Counted from the stretch's first letter, positions 1 to 11,770 are shown. The stretch: 64,000 nt of DNA from Cristatella mucedo (GCA_009760855.2 WPIO01000075.1:1839501-1903500); one strand, 5' to 3'. Notes: generated by a model from the letters alone, not told the origin. Made by a program: numbers and translations.

Positions 1-357
1 ATGTAAAGAATTTACTGATAAAATAATGGTTGTCTAAATTATTTAAACACGTTAAGTCGCGTAGTGGATATGCTCCTGATTGCAAACTTTAACTGTTGTA
101 ATTGTGGCTGCTTGGCCTCAAACTCATGGCCATCAACATACACACTCATTCAAGAAGCGCAGACGAATGTGCTTGAGTCTCTTGCCAGAGAAAATTTGAA
201 GCAAAACTTTAAAGGCATTTGTCTCCGTAGCCGGGTCGGAATGTGAATCTGGCCTGTAACCACAACGCTGACAATTAGGCCAATCACGTGTGAGTAGGCT
301 CTGGTAGGCCGGTGCGTTTCGTTGTGTATGTTCGTTAGTATAGTGTGTCTGGGCGTA

Positions 358-622
358 TGCGCATGGCCAGGCGTGCGTGCGTACGTGCGTGCGTGTGTAT
401 GCTTGTGTGTGTGCGTGCGTGCGTGTGTATGGCGTGCGTGCTTGCTTGTGCGTGTGTGTGCTAGTGTGCCTGCGTGCGTGCGTGCGTGTTTGTGCTTGCG
501 TGTGTGTGTGTGTGTGTGTGTGCATGGGCGTGTGTGTGTGTGTGTGCATGCGTGCGTGCGTATGTATGGGCGTGCGTGCGTGCGTGCGTGCGTGTGTGTG
601 TGTGCTTGCGTGTGTTCGCCTA
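358..622. repeat. GT/GTGC-rich microsatellite
   Basis: About 265 bp made almost wholly of GTGT, GTGC and GCGT steps. Open frames across it on both strands give only Cys/Val or His/Thr strings and are artefacts of the repeat. Confidence 0.9.
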
Positions 623-659
623 AGCTAGAGGCTTTACCAGTGAACCTCCTCTAAAGTTA

Positions 660-2105
660 ATTACAAAGTTAGAGTGTGCCTACTACGAAGGCGCTCGCTC
701 GTGCATTTAAGTACGAATAGAATTTGCGAGGCATACATAGCCATAAACGTGTAATATGACCATAACTGCTGATGAGTATGAGACAATATTTGAAACTAGT
801 GCTTAAAATGCAGCTCGTACCTGCGGATAAGTCTACCTCGGCATATACTTACAGCACTATATCCTGAGAAATAAATACCCTATGTAGCAACTAGACGACG
901 ATAAGGCAAATCTAGAACTGCTAGAATAATAGTCATTTACATGGCTCCGTTAAAACTAGCTACGTTTGTGACGCTAGCATCGTCTTCTTACCTGCAGTCT
1001 GCAGCTGCGGCTAGTTTTTAGACGAAGAAGTGAATCAAACTCCCGGGCGAAAGCGAATAGGGGCCAGCCTCAGCAATCTGTCTTTAAGTATCCGTCTTTT
1101 CAGCTTATCAGGCCTGGAGCTGCTAAATACAGTTCTGAATAGATACGGCCCCTGATATCTGAACCTTTGACCAGCTGAAAAAGGCTCCAGCACGGTATTC
1201 GACCAGAAGGGACGATATCTAGGACACAGGGGATGAGCAGGAGACGCGGCGCTTAGTCAAACTAGGCATTTCTTCAAAGCTTTGCTAAGAATGTATGCAA
1301 AGTCTCCCTATCAGTGCTTGAATGCTAACTACCTTAACGTTCAGAGGTACAAGCTGGCTTTGAGCCATGCACGCTACTTGGTTAGCGGTTGGTGACGCAC
1401 CCGATTAGTTGCTCCAATTTTAAATGAGAAACATGACTAAAGCTTAAAGCCCGGGCTCAAATTTACTCGAGGTGCCAGAATCTAAAAGCATGACTGGCGC
1501 ATATTTTATAGCTCACTTTTCATGACCAGACTTAATTTCACGAGCCTTCACACTCTCCTGAGAATGTCGACTGGTGATCATGGATTATCATGAGACACCT
1601 TAAAAGTTCCTTCACCGTTCCACCCATCATTCCTTTGTAGACTCTGTTATGGCAGCATCGACAGCTATCTGCCAGAAACAATCATTGTATAAAATTATTT
1701 GATGTATCTTGTATCATTCTTGCTTGACCGGTTGACTGTTTTGGCAGCGTCACTAATGCCAAGAATGCAATCGTCGAGTGTAGACACATTAATTGAGCTC
1801 CTTGAAGATCCTTAGCTAGCCATAGACATACGTGGACCCTGGCCACAGGCATGGATCGAACCACACTTTTAGCTGAAAGGTCAGTCCGCTCAACTGCTCC
1901 TCAATCTTTCTCTTGGTGAGCAGCTTTCGGTAAGGATTTTAAGGATATTCAAGACACGTCTGTCATGGCTTTGTAGAGAGTTTGCACACTCACCAATAAT
2001 TAAAGATAGATTGGTCCCCATCACTAGCGAGCTCTCAGATCGGCCATGCAACCATGGCAACGCTCTCAGCTTCTTGCTTCTTAGTGTGACTTAGACCCGG
2101 GAATA
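660..2105. other. No gene recognised
   Basis: Mixed-composition DNA with short frames only. A tRNA-like SINE remnant lies at about 1852-1907; I see nothing else. Confidence 0.5.
1852..1907 (-). repeat. tRNA-derived SINE remnant
   Basis: Read on the minus strand, an A-box-like stretch (GTTGAGCGG) is followed about 30 bp later by a B-box-like GTGGTTCGATCC. The spacing fits a tRNA-type pol III promoter, but there is no tRNA fold, so this is a SINE head or tRNA pseudogene at best. Confidence 0.3.
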
Positions 2106-2111
2106 AAGCTT

Positions 2112-2202
2112 AATTTCTTTTGCTGCAAATGTGAAGCGCCTAGAAAGAGAATGAGTTCTCTGAGGGTGCTTTATCGAGTGTATTATTATCATCACTATTC
2201 CT
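2112..2202 (+). mobile_element. LINE 3' tail (family 1)
   Basis: Sense copy of the recurrent tail: 'GCTGCAAATGT', then AAGCGCC, AGAAAGAGA, GTTCTCTGAGGG, GCTTTA and a TTATTAT end. It matches the 3' end of the LINE at 36592-39255. Confidence 0.8.
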
Positions 2203-2580
2203 GGTTCCTTTTTATAATAGGAGCAGCTACTTTCACGTTCCACTGACTCAAAAACTAGTAGAGAGTTTGGCTTTAACTAACGAATTGCCATAGACCGCAG
2301 AATCAATTAGTAGCTAAGCACTGAAGCAGGATATTCTCGCGTGCCATAAATTGACCTCCGGAACTTGCCCCGTGCGAATGCACTCAGGATCGCAGTCTTA
2401 TCTTAATTTTTGCGTCTTAGTCCTTTTATCCCACACCCGTAGGTGGCGACAGCGATTCGGGTTTAGTTTCGTCGGTTCGGATATCGAAGCTGTCGTACGT
2501 CAGATCTATTTGTTTGCTATTTCAGGCTAGATAAGTTGATGAATGCAGGAAAAAAAGGACAGGTGGCTGAGGCTGGCCTC

Positions 2581-2587
2581 TATATAA
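2581..2587 (+). promoter_or_regulatory. TATA box of the helical secreted-protein gene
   Basis: TATATAA set in GC-richer flanks. About 30 bp downstream is a pyrimidine-rich start region (about 2611). A 5' UTR exon would then splice to the acceptor ending at 2871. The position fits the gene that starts at 2875; use of the site is inferred. Confidence 0.5.
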
Positions 2588-2874
2588 TCATCCAGCCAAG
2601 AAAGTCGATCGCCCTCTTCTTCTATCCATCTGCAGAAGCCGACACTAGGTCAGAGGGCGAAGACGACACCGCAGGCATCGGTAGTTTAAGCACGGTCATA
2701 TCGGTGACTGTAATGTAATCATCTCTTGCACAGGCTTCGCTGCTTAGCAGTCAGCTAGAGGATGTAAAGCTCCACGTTGTTCTGTGAAGGCAGCTTTTAG
2801 AGTTATGTCACACCAATGATTGCTGGTCTGGGCAGAAGCTCGACTGCTGCTTTGAGTTCCTTCTATTGCAGGCC

Positions 2875-5800
2875 ATGACGATTGCCATCGTGCTCTCAGC
2901 ACTGATACTCAGTGCTGGTGCGGCCCCAAGATGCACCAGCAACGCATTTGTGTGCAAATTCCAAGAACCGGGGACACACCATCAAGGACAATGCCATCAG
3001 CCTCGGCAACAAATTAACTCAAAATTAACAACAAATTATTTAATTAAGTGGGCACTGCCATTCTAGACTCTGTGTGATCACTTCTGGATCTGACATCCAA
3101 GTGGAGGGTAGCAAAAATTAGCTGTCAATGGTGGCTGAATTGGAATTTTGCCCGCTGGACCAAGCATGGAAATCGGAAGCCCAGTTTGTCAGTGCACTCT
3201 CTCTTTTGTGTTTCCAAGCTCTCACTAACCGTTCTGAGGAGTCAGGAGTCAGACTCCTCTGGGGTACTTTACTGCCTCCTTTCGCTGGGAGCTGGCTCAA
3301 GGAAGCTACCATTCGTTTGTAGCCGTTCTTGGAACGATCCACGGACATCTGTCCGACATCGGCAAACGTGACCTCGTCGTTCCTCAGATTGGCGTCCTAA
3401 GTGCAAACGGAAAGCAGCAGCTGCTGGCCATTGGCGATGGCCTAAAGGTCAGTTCTAATCGACGAGACTAGTGCAGGGGCATCGCGAGGATCAGCTTCCC
3501 GAGGGGCCACCTTCATAAAGCGCTTAACGTCTTTGGTACGTATATCAGCTACTTTCGTCTCCAGGAAAAGTTGATGACCACAGTCGGCAAGCTCGTAGAC
3601 ATCTCGGACAAGATCGCTGACACCGACTTTACTGAGACGATCCCTGCTGAGGTCGATGCAGTCGTAGATAAGAGCGTGCCGTCAAAGTTAACCAAATGTG
3701 ATCATATTACCTCTGAGTTAGATGCAAATGTGATGTTTCATTGCATGCATGCATAATTTTTCCAGTCCCGCATGTTTGGATTTATATGCCTAGAATCAGA
3801 CGACACAAGTATGACCTAGTGTTATACATATTCTGTGTAAGTATATACATATATGTCTGTCTGTATATAGGTATTCTGTATTCTGCATTATGTGTAGGCA
3901 CTAGTAGCTGTGAGTGCCTATGATTTCAGCTGATAACTAAACGTTCGCCTGTAACCTTCAGAAGTGCGACTTCCACTAGAAACGTTTCCAGAGAACTAAG
4001 CGCTAACATTAGTTCCTGAGCCCGGCCCCAGCATCATCGATCCCCAATTTTCTGGAAAACGCTATGAGATGGTGGGGTGGTATAATATATCTTCGTTACA
4101 GATTACTTCAAAAATAAGGCTGCTTCAGGACTTGCTCTGATCAAGGATACTATAAAAAACACGCTACATAATGTTGTCTCTAAAGCCCACGAGGTAAAGC
4201 AACTCAGTTAAAACCGCAGGGCAACGAAGCGTTTGAAGGTTTAATCGATGCACAGCACGTAATTGATTCATCAATCTAGAGTACAACATCAACGGGATCA
4301 AGGTTTGAAATGGCGCGCTGGCAATAATACAAGTTTTATTTTGCATTCAGATGATCTCTGAAACTAAGAGAGGAATATCGGACTTCTTCTCCCAAACAGC
4401 TCAAGCTCTCCAAAACGCTCTGTCCACAGTTACTGACGCCATGAAGCCACATGTTCAAGCTGTCATAGGCGTAAGTCCGATCCTAGCAAGTTAGTTCTTA
4501 TTAGGCCTGAAAAATAGCTGGCGGCTGGTTAATAAAGTATAGGCGAGCAAAAAGAAAGTGCTTTAAACTTGAAATCTCGCTTCTTCGTTGGAAGCCTTTG
4601 CTTTGCATACCCAGTGGCTTCACGCGGTGTATAAGGAAACGCTAGCAAAATTCCTTCGACGTTTATTTTGCAGCAAGTCGCTGACCTAGGCACTCAGATC
4701 AAGGACCAGACGTCAATGGTCGTGAACAACGTCAAGCAGTCCGTGTCAGACCTTGGCCAGAAGCTTAATGGCCATGTAAATGACTTTGTTTCGCACGGCT
4801 CGACCTTGGTTCAGCACGGCAAGGATGCTATGGCAGCTGCCAAGGATGCCATCTCCCAAATTGCTGGTAAGCCTCGGTTAGAGCATGCTAATCAGAAAAT
4901 GAGAACTTTCCATGGACGGCCTTAATTGAAGCTACTCCTGTGGTTGATGCAAAGGTTTCAACACGATTTTGCTTGCTAGAAAATTCAATGCTCACTTGCA
5001 TATACGAACGCATATATATATATATATATTTATCTATTTATGCATACTTTATGCCGCCGACTTAAGAAGTAGATGGGACCGGAAAACCTGTCGTAAGTAG
5101 ACTTTTCTTAATTCGAGAATGATATATGAAACATTCTATTATAATACGTTCTGAAAAATTCATAGAAAGGAAAAAATTAAAGATTTTAAATCCATAAAAA
5201 ATAATTAATAAATAAGAACAATTAAATGAGAATTAATTTAGGAGCGAACAGTACAATCACAACGCAAAACACGAGATTGTATGACACCACTCTGAACAAG
5301 TTTTACCTCTAGTATAGCATTTCTTAAACTGTGGGTAGCGACCCCTGTGGGGTCAAACGACCCTTTCACAGGGGTCGTCTAAGAGTTTCGAAAAACACGC
5401 ATTCCCTCATTCTGCACACCATAATTTTATGGTTGGGGGTCGCCACAACAGGGGAACTGTATTAAAAGTTCGCGGCATTAGGAAGCTCGAGGACCACTGC
5501 TCTAGCAAGTCGCGAAAATATGAGTATATCATCTACAACCATGTTATGCTTGTTTCATGAGCATTTTACCACTAATCACTTGATCAAGCTTTCTTTGCAG
5601 CAAATATAAAGTGCCAAGAAATAGATTGAGTTCTCTGAGAGCGCTATAAAGAAATATATTATTCTTATCCGTATTATTGCTATACAGGAGAGAGTTCTCT
5701 GTACCCATAATGCATAGCTTTCAGGCGTCAATTCTGTCCAAATATTGGCAGGGTTGTCGAATCTACTGAGCGAGCGAGGATTTTGAAATTTTTCTTTTGA

Positions 5801-7096
5801 TACATTTTGATTTTTTGTTACTTTCTGTGTAACCTTGGCCGAGATCGCATCTCCAAGTTTCACCAAGTCGAACAGTCATGAGTCATGGGCTAACTGTTTA
5901 TAAATAGTTATTTATATATGTATTAATTATATATGTATATTATATATATAATATAATATATAATATATATATAATACATATATACATACTAGTTGCAAAT
6001 CTTTGTCTCGATAATTAATATATATATATATATATATATATATTTAAATTTATGTGTATATAGTTGGATATATGTGTATATGGGTGTGTATTTGTATAGC
6101 GCTCTGCAGTGCTACAGTAAAGATAAGCTGGCGATTCAGAGGTCTCCGAAGGCCTTTTAAATTATGCATCGCTAGCCTAAAAAATATTCCCTATGCGTAA
6201 AGTACTCTACAAACTCTTTAAGTGAATCTCGTTTTTGATATTTATTACTGTTGTTTACAGCTTATGAATAGTTTTATTTCTGTTGGCTTTGCAGTCAGTA
6301 GAAAACCAAAAATATTATGCGAGATAGGAATAGTTTTAATACATTTTTGGGTATAAGTTCAGTGGTACATAAACCCAGATTATATTAGGAAAAAACTCCG
6401 TGCGTGTTTTTTAACTCAAGTTTAATTAATGAGTTCGCTGGCCCAATACTATAAAGGCTTGGCTCTATAAGAACTTTAACCAGCACATTTTTTAAATCTC
6501 CCTCTCATTCCAATGAATAGTTATATCCAATGTGTTTAGAGTTTTGTTGTTCAGGAACCCATTGCGCCTATTTTTGATTGTTTAGTTACTCTAGGCGACG
6601 TGAGTTTTATGTCCTGCAGTGCCCTAGTATTATAAAAACGTAATTTGTTTGAAGAGATCCCTTAGAAAACTTGATCTTTATTCAGGTGCATCGCATATTA
6701 CTGGGCTTGAGCCCATGACCAACGGCAAACCGATACATTCACCTTGACCTCAGTCTGAGGCGAGCACCTGAATCACCCGACCAAGCCAGTTTGGGGTGTA
6801 TCTGAGGGTATAGCCTAGCAAAGAGTCCTGCAAGCGGACATTGTAATATTGCTTTCAATGCAACCGAATTCCACGTACATATATTTCTCGCTGTTCCATA
6901 TATGCTATATTCCCTAAAAGTGCAAATCGTCTAATTTATTTGATTGCTAAAGCTAATCAGCAAGTTAGTTGTTTCTGCTTCGTTTCTTTAAACAGCCCAG
7001 ACGCTGGATAACGTCAAGGGCACGCTAGGTGGCGCTGTCTCGGTCGGCAAAGACGCTGTGTCTGTTGCAGTTGATCACGTCAGCAATGGCTACTGA
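2875..7096 (+). CDS. Secreted alpha-helical protein, about 270 aa, seven coding exons
   Basis: I do not recognise the family. Exons deduced from splice sites and phase are 2872-2917, 3323-3447, 3565-3697, 4102-4193, 4351-4470, 4674-4866 and 6996-7096, and every junction keeps frame. The ATG at 2875 opens a hydrophobic signal peptide (MTIAIVLSALILSA). The mature chain has few aromatic residues and shows amphipathic Lys/Asp/Val/Ala heptad- or 11-mer-like helices (for example VNNVKQSVSDLGQKL and GKDAMAAAKDAISQIA), with no Cys or Trp after the signal. This composition resembles exchangeable apolipoproteins, LEA-type or lipid-surface proteins, so lipid or hydrophobic-ligand carriage in body fluid is possible but only inferred. 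The first coding exon is the weakest part: the donor after 2917 (GTGCGG) is chosen by phase. Exon 3565-3697 also uses a non-ideal donor (GTGATC). The last intron (2.1 kb) holds repeats. Confidence 0.7.
3323..3447 (+). CDS. Exon 2 of helical secreted-protein gene
   Basis: Acceptor TTCGTTTGTAG, donor AAG|GTCAGT. It encodes 41 codons beginning VLGTIHGHLSDIG after a split codon. The phase in requires one base from the previous exon; the phase out is 0. Confidence 0.65.
3565..3697 (+). CDS. Exon 3 of helical secreted-protein gene
   Basis: Acceptor CGTCTCCAG. It reads EKLMTTVGKLVDISDKIAD and onward, 44 codons plus one base. Joined to exon 4 it makes a Tyr codon and keeps frame. The donor GTGATC is weak. 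Confidence 0.6.
4102..4193 (+). CDS. Exon 4 of helical secreted-protein gene
   Basis: Acceptor CTTCGTTACAG, donor GAG|GTAAAG. It encodes a 30-residue Lys/Ala/Leu helix (core ASGLALIKDTIKNTLHNVV). Confidence 0.7.
4351..4470 (+). CDS. Exon 5 of helical secreted-protein gene
   Basis: Acceptor TTTTGCATTCAG, consensus donor GGC|GTAAGT. Exactly 40 codons (TAQALQNALSTVTDAM is typical), phase 0 at both ends. Confidence 0.75.
4674..4866 (+). CDS. Exon 6 of helical secreted-protein gene
   Basis: Acceptor TTTATTTTGCAG, donor G|GTAAGC. 64 codons plus one base; the longest amphipathic run of the protein. Confidence 0.75.
5012..5032. repeat. AT microsatellite
   Basis: Short TA dinucleotide run within the intron at 4867-6995. 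Confidence 0.8.
5315..5499 (-). mobile_element. SPIN-like hAT MITE, 185 bp
   Basis: Non-autonomous hAT element lying in the last intron of the helical-protein gene. The ends are imperfect inverted repeats (right end, reversed, CAGTGGTCCTC). The inside carries GGGTAGCGACCCCT, ACGACCCTTTCACAGGGGTCG, GGTTGGGGGTCGCCACAAC and GCATTAGGAAG blocks. An 8-bp target duplication flanks it: CTCTAGTA (5307-5314) and CTCTAGCA (5500-5507). From memory these blocks match the SPIN/URR1 group of hAT elements; family naming needs a database search. A second copy of identical length lies at 27604-27788. Confidence 0.85.
5588..5682 (+). mobile_element. LINE 3' tail (family 1)
   Basis: Decayed sense copy: CTTTGCAGCAAATATAAAGTG, AGATTGAGTTCTCTGAGAGCGCT and a TATTATTC end. 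Confidence 0.8.
5925..6075. repeat. AT-rich microsatellite cluster
   Basis: TA/TATATG runs with two (AT)n cores, intronic. Confidence 0.85.
6704..6792 (-). repeat. tRNA-like SINE remnant
   Basis: The minus strand begins TGGCTTGGTCGGGTG, which matches an A box. About 60 bp on, a GGGCTCAAGCCC palindrome sits where a B box would be. No intact cloverleaf is evident. Confidence 0.3.
6996..7096 (+). CDS. Last exon of helical secreted-protein gene
   Basis: Acceptor TTTCTTTAAACAG. It completes an Ala codon with exon 6, adds 32 residues (VSVGKDAVSVAVDHV) and ends at TGA 7094-7096. Confidence 0.7.
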
Positions 7097-7141
7097 TATG
7101 TCTCCATCGATGAGATATCGGTAGGATGAAAAAGGATGCGA

Positions 7142-7147
7142 AATAAA
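7142..7147 (+). terminator. Poly(A) signal of helical-protein gene
   Basis: AATAAA 46 bp after the TGA at 7094-7096. Confidence 0.6.
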
Positions 7148-7460
7148 TGTTTCCGTTCGGCATTTGACGTTTTCGCCTTGTCTCCCATGCAGTACCAGTG
7201 TGAAAATTGAGACGCCGCGATCTGAAGGAAAGATGCACAATTAGTGAGTTAAAGGAAACAGAAATTCTTATTTGCGTATAGAATCTCGCTAACAGTAAAT
7301 TATTTTCCGAAAGTGAGAGATTAGAAAATAAAAAGCTAGAGAACGTTTACCGTCAAGCTAAGGACTGTAGATTGCACAAGAGTGCATGCGTGGTATCAGT
7401 CAAGGCAAACTGGTCGAGAATGTATTCAGCACAGCAATTGTGTTATAATTTATTAGGTTC

Positions 7461-7540
7461 ATAATAATAATTATAATAATAGTAACACACTTCTTTATCA
7501 AGCGCCTTCAGAGAACCTAATTGACGTTTTGCAAAACTTC
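7461..7540 (-). mobile_element. LINE 3' tail (family 1)
   Basis: AATAATAATT run, then TCAAGCGCCTTCAGAGAACCTAAT in the antisense orientation; strongly decayed after that. Confidence 0.75.
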
Positions 7541-7544
7541 TAAA

Positions 7545-10500
7545 GACACGCATAAAGATGAGCCGCCGGAATTATAGCAGGCCTGATTAACACTTAAACC
7601 GAGTGATTCACTGCAGTGCCAGTGGGAGTTCGTGTTGGTGGCTCGAGACTATGCTGGGAACAATGAACGAGCAAGGCTTCCGGTCGGCTTCTGCTCTAGG
7701 TCGGCCATATTATGTTAATGACCAATGCACGGACCCTAGAAAGAACGATGCATCTAATAATGCATTCGAACGACGATAATAAGCACTTGCGATCTTACCT
7801 AACTGGTAGCTTACTGAAAGTCGTCAATGCTAAACCTCAAGCAGTAGACGGCTTAATGGGATACGCCACGACATGTTAAGACCATGCCGTAAGCAACTAG
7901 CATTTAAATATCAAAAGGCATACAACCTCTTACGCGCTACGGTTAAACAGTATACGGCCATGCTTTCAACAGGTATTAGCTGTATCAGTTTTAGCTGCAT
8001 TCACTTGCTCAAATCCATCTATTCGGACTGATGTTCAATCAAGTAAGGCATCACACCTTCTACTCTCGTGACTCAAGTCGACCGACCTCAGATCTTTTGG
8101 TACAACGGCTTTAGTTTGTGTATTCTAAATGAATAATCTTTTAATCCGACACAGACAACGACAGCCGCCGACTTGACAAATAGAAGCCAAGTGTGTCACT
8201 ACGGAGCTTTGGTGGCACTCGGTGTATTCGCCGTGCGCGACAAAGGCGCGCTATCTCCTTGGCCTTGAACTCACGTCCGGCTCTGTGCATGTAGAGCACG
8301 ATACACCCCTCTTTCTAGAAAGCGTTCAGGCGTGAGAGGCTACAGCGGGGAATAAAGGTTATCACCATGACGTGCTGATAGAAACGACCTGCCTTCGCGT
8401 CAAGTGAACAGAGATTCATTCATTATCGGAGCTGATCGGACCCTGCTGATCCGGATGACTTCACAGTTCGGCCAAAAAGTCAATGCGTGTGGTCTCCGGA
8501 AAGGGATGCCGAGAGTTTGTCGCGTCCTAATTGTCGACAGCGATTACGATTATTGATGCACCCACGAAACGTGGAAACACGCTCTCAGCCTTGTTGTCCA
8601 CGTGGTAGGCCGTCCGTCGACAGTCCTCAGAGCGACTGCAACTATCGAGTGGAAGACTGGAAATTCGACTATCTCATTTTCGCATCAATGCTGTGGAATG
8701 CCTTGCCTGTAGACCAAAGCTGAGTGGCGATGCATCTGCTCGCATATTTTCAAGTGTAGAAAGCTTAAGTTCATTCATAAAGTTCAGATCGCAAAGGCTG
8801 GCTCTGCTGAGATCACTTCTGCTTCCCAAAAAGCATCTCAGTTCAAAGAGTCTTTTCACGTCGTCGCAGTTCAAACAGTCTTTTCACGTCGGTATGCGAT
8901 TTCTGTGTCGCTATTGGCACGGCTATTTACGAACGAGCCACGAGCCCCCGCGATCAAACTGAAGCGAGTAACGGCGTCTAAACCGTGTCTACACTGACAA
9001 GCATTTGAGGCTTCACCGTGGGACTGGTCCCGAATGCGAACTCGATTTGAGCCAGTCGTGTTTTATCTGCATACCGTTCGAGCCGACAATGAGAGCATCG
9101 CTGTCGGGCTCGCTATGGCTGCAGTACATTCGCTCGCACCACATTTGGGAAAAGCAAGAACTTTTTTTTTTTGGTGGCGCATGTGAAAGACTTAGTGGAG
9201 TGGATCCACGGACGAGTATCTGCTTATACCCATAAATACGCTTGCATAGGGGTCCTGGTAAACATACGCGCCGTCCCTTTTCAGGCAGCATCCTATAAAT
9301 GGGAAAGTAGACAAAATATTTATGCAGAATCATCCGAAAACGGAATACTTGTTTAAGGTGCCTCTAAAAATACCAAGGTTTTACGAATATGATCGAAGTT
9401 TCGACGAGTTCAATGTACAAATGTAAATGATTATGCACACCCTGTCTCGTCCGTATTTAAACTAGAAGCATAACGTAACGTGAAAATGGCGAATTTACAT
9501 TTATGTCTGCGTCATTTCAGAATTGTTCCCCTGCTTCGTGAACCTTGGAAGATCGAGTTACATGCATGAAGCTACTTGAGGTGCATTCGTGTGACTTATA
9601 TACAGCTTTTGTTTTCAGTTTAGCTTTGTATCTGCTAAATTCCATCATTCGGCCGATACTTCGCATCTCGGAGCGAAATTTGAAACGCAAGTTCGCTCGG
9701 CTTGCATGACGTAGGGCTATTATTTCTGATTTTGGTCGGATATTCTTTGCAAGAAAAATTACCAAACCTCCTAGAGCAATCTTTTCTGCAGCAAAGCCAA
9801 ACACTTTCTAGAAATAGCTCAGAAATATCGGCAGCTCTGCATCTTCAAAGAAACTTGGACTGAGAGTGCGTACCTTCAGCAATCCTAGAGCCGCTCCTAA
9901 GCCAGCTGCTCCCTGATGTTCAGGCAGCAAGCGCAGCAGCAGCGGCGGCGGCGTTAGAGGTTCTGAAAGAAACACGGTGGCAGGGTAATTTGCATTGTCC
10001 GTGTGTCCTCAATTAGTGCAGCATCCAGCGACGGTAGCGCTACGTTTATACTACACTCAAAGGTAAAGGCTGGCACGCAGCGATGCCTTTCTACGCGGGT
10101 TCTTATCGTTCTTGGAGGAATTCAATTGTCTACGCATGAGGCATCAGACAGCTGACCATGAATCGCGAGTTTGCACGGTGAAGGCAATAATCATGAACGC
10201 TCAATGTGAAAGGAAGTTTGAAGACTGTGCTTTAAACCGGGAGCCTACACCAAGTAAGACCTGCCAATCTTCTCGTCACTGCAACGATGAGGCAATTATG
10301 GTCGCACTTTAAATGACACATCTTCAAACTTGCCAAAGATGGTTCTAGTATCTCCACATAAAATTTCAAATAACAGCTTTAGAATTTTAATAACGCCTAC
10401 CTCGAATATAGAGGATACTTGACATAGCCAGTGCTGCGTCGTTTGATACAGAAGTAACGCTATTGATGGAGATTTATTGATCACACATCCTGAATTATCA

Positions 10501-10740
10501 AACAGTGCGGTTTTCGGTACGGCGCCGGAGTTCATTGCCCGCGGCCGACATTACCTAATCTTCAATCAAACTTGTAATCAATCTACCTATAGAATTGCGT
10601 GCTCTCAAATGCCGAGCCCCCACACATCCAGAACTCTAATTATCAGACTTAAATAGAGAAGTGTTTAGACGTCCGCACGAGCTAGCAGCAGGACGTGCAG
10701 CACGGCACAAATGGCACGAACCCATCGACACGGAGGAGCC
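7545..10740. other. No gene recognised
   Basis: Only short, uncorrelated frames. Two near-copies of AGTTCAAASAGTCTTTTCACGTCG sit at about 8838-8892. A CAG/GGC-rich patch lies at 9925-9955. Nothing codes convincingly. Confidence 0.5.
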
Positions 10741-10754
10741 ATATTGGAGGCCTT

Positions 10755-10895
10755 TTATATTTACATTTATATATTTATATTATATATTATGTATTATATA
10801 TTTTATATTGTATATTATATATTATATATGGTATATTGTATATTATATATATTTATTTATATTTTATATTTTTATATTTTATATATTCCATATTG
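10755..10895. repeat. TATTTTATATT-type AT-rich repeat
   Basis: About 140 bp almost wholly A/T, with irregular TATATT/TATTATA units, flanked on both sides by a near-identical CATATTGGAGGC (about 10740 and 10888). Confidence 0.85.
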
Positions 10896-11045
10896 GAGGC
10901 TTATGTTCAGGCTCAAAATGCAGACAAATCCGTGCAGCAAGAGGGAGAGTGCAAACTGAGAAGAAAGGCGGCCAAGCGCGTAGCCGCGAGGCACCACATA
11001 CATTCCGTGGTTCCTCGGTTTGTACTTCTACATGTGCATCAATAA

Positions 11046-11640
11046 TCTGGAATCTCCGGCTGAGATAGGACCTAAGAAATTACAATGCATTGCGATGCCC
11101 AGGTGAGATTAGTAGAGCTCAAAAAAGGAATTTCTGATTGATAGCATTAAAAACTGCCAAGAGATTGAGAAAAATAAGCAGAAATTCTACCCGAGTCTGC
11201 ATTCCGAATAAGGTCGTTATATAACCAAAGTAATCCTGACTCTTTAGAGTGACGTGTTCTTAAACTAGAATGGAGCTTGCCTGCTGCGTTGAAGTTTCAG
11301 TGTAAGAAATCAGCTGGTCTGTCACAACTCGTTGAAGTGCATTTGATTGGAGTGGCAGAAGGCAGACAGGGAGGTTTCTACTCAGTTTTTCTTTTCGAAT
11401 GGAGCTTTATTAGTAATTGATCTAACGACAGACTGTTTGAGGAAGGCAGTGACATGAAATGAAGTTAAACATATTCCATATCGTAGTTATGTATGACAGG
11501 AGCAGGTCCATGCGTCGTAGAAACGGGACATTAGGAATAGGTTCGTGAGGACTAGTAGCCTTCTTTGATTGGGAGACGAATATCAGGATGAGGTCTCTCT
11601 TTGCCTTCTTGAATTTAGACATAAAAGCTGAATCGCATGA
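11046..11640 (-). mobile_element. LINE reverse-transcriptase fragment (family 1)
   Basis: The minus strand reads FVSQSKKATSPHEPIPNVP. It aligns collinearly with the N-terminal RT part of the LINE at 36592-39255 (there about 37849-38430). Many stops and indels; a dead fragment. Confidence 0.8.
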
Positions 11641-11770
11641 CGTTATTTTGTTTCAAATTATACGTAGGAACCCAAATGAGCATCTCATTTTGCTAGAGCT
11701 TGTTCCTCGATGCAGTTGTAAAAAAATTTAATGGTGACCTTTAACGATAATTGATGGAATATACCGTCTT

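Noticed and set aside
133-654. Long His/Thr and Cys/Val frames on both strands
   Set aside because: They are translations of a GT/GTGC microsatellite; no start context, no splice sites, no homology.
6704-6792. Functional tRNA gene
   Set aside because: A and B box-like stretches exist, but the acceptor and anticodon stems do not pair; kept only as a SINE-like remnant.
8487-8962. Plus frames with FASMLWNALPVDQ resembling a LINE RT C-terminus
   Set aside because: Only about ten residues fit (W-N-x-LP); neighbouring sequence does not match either LINE family in the window.
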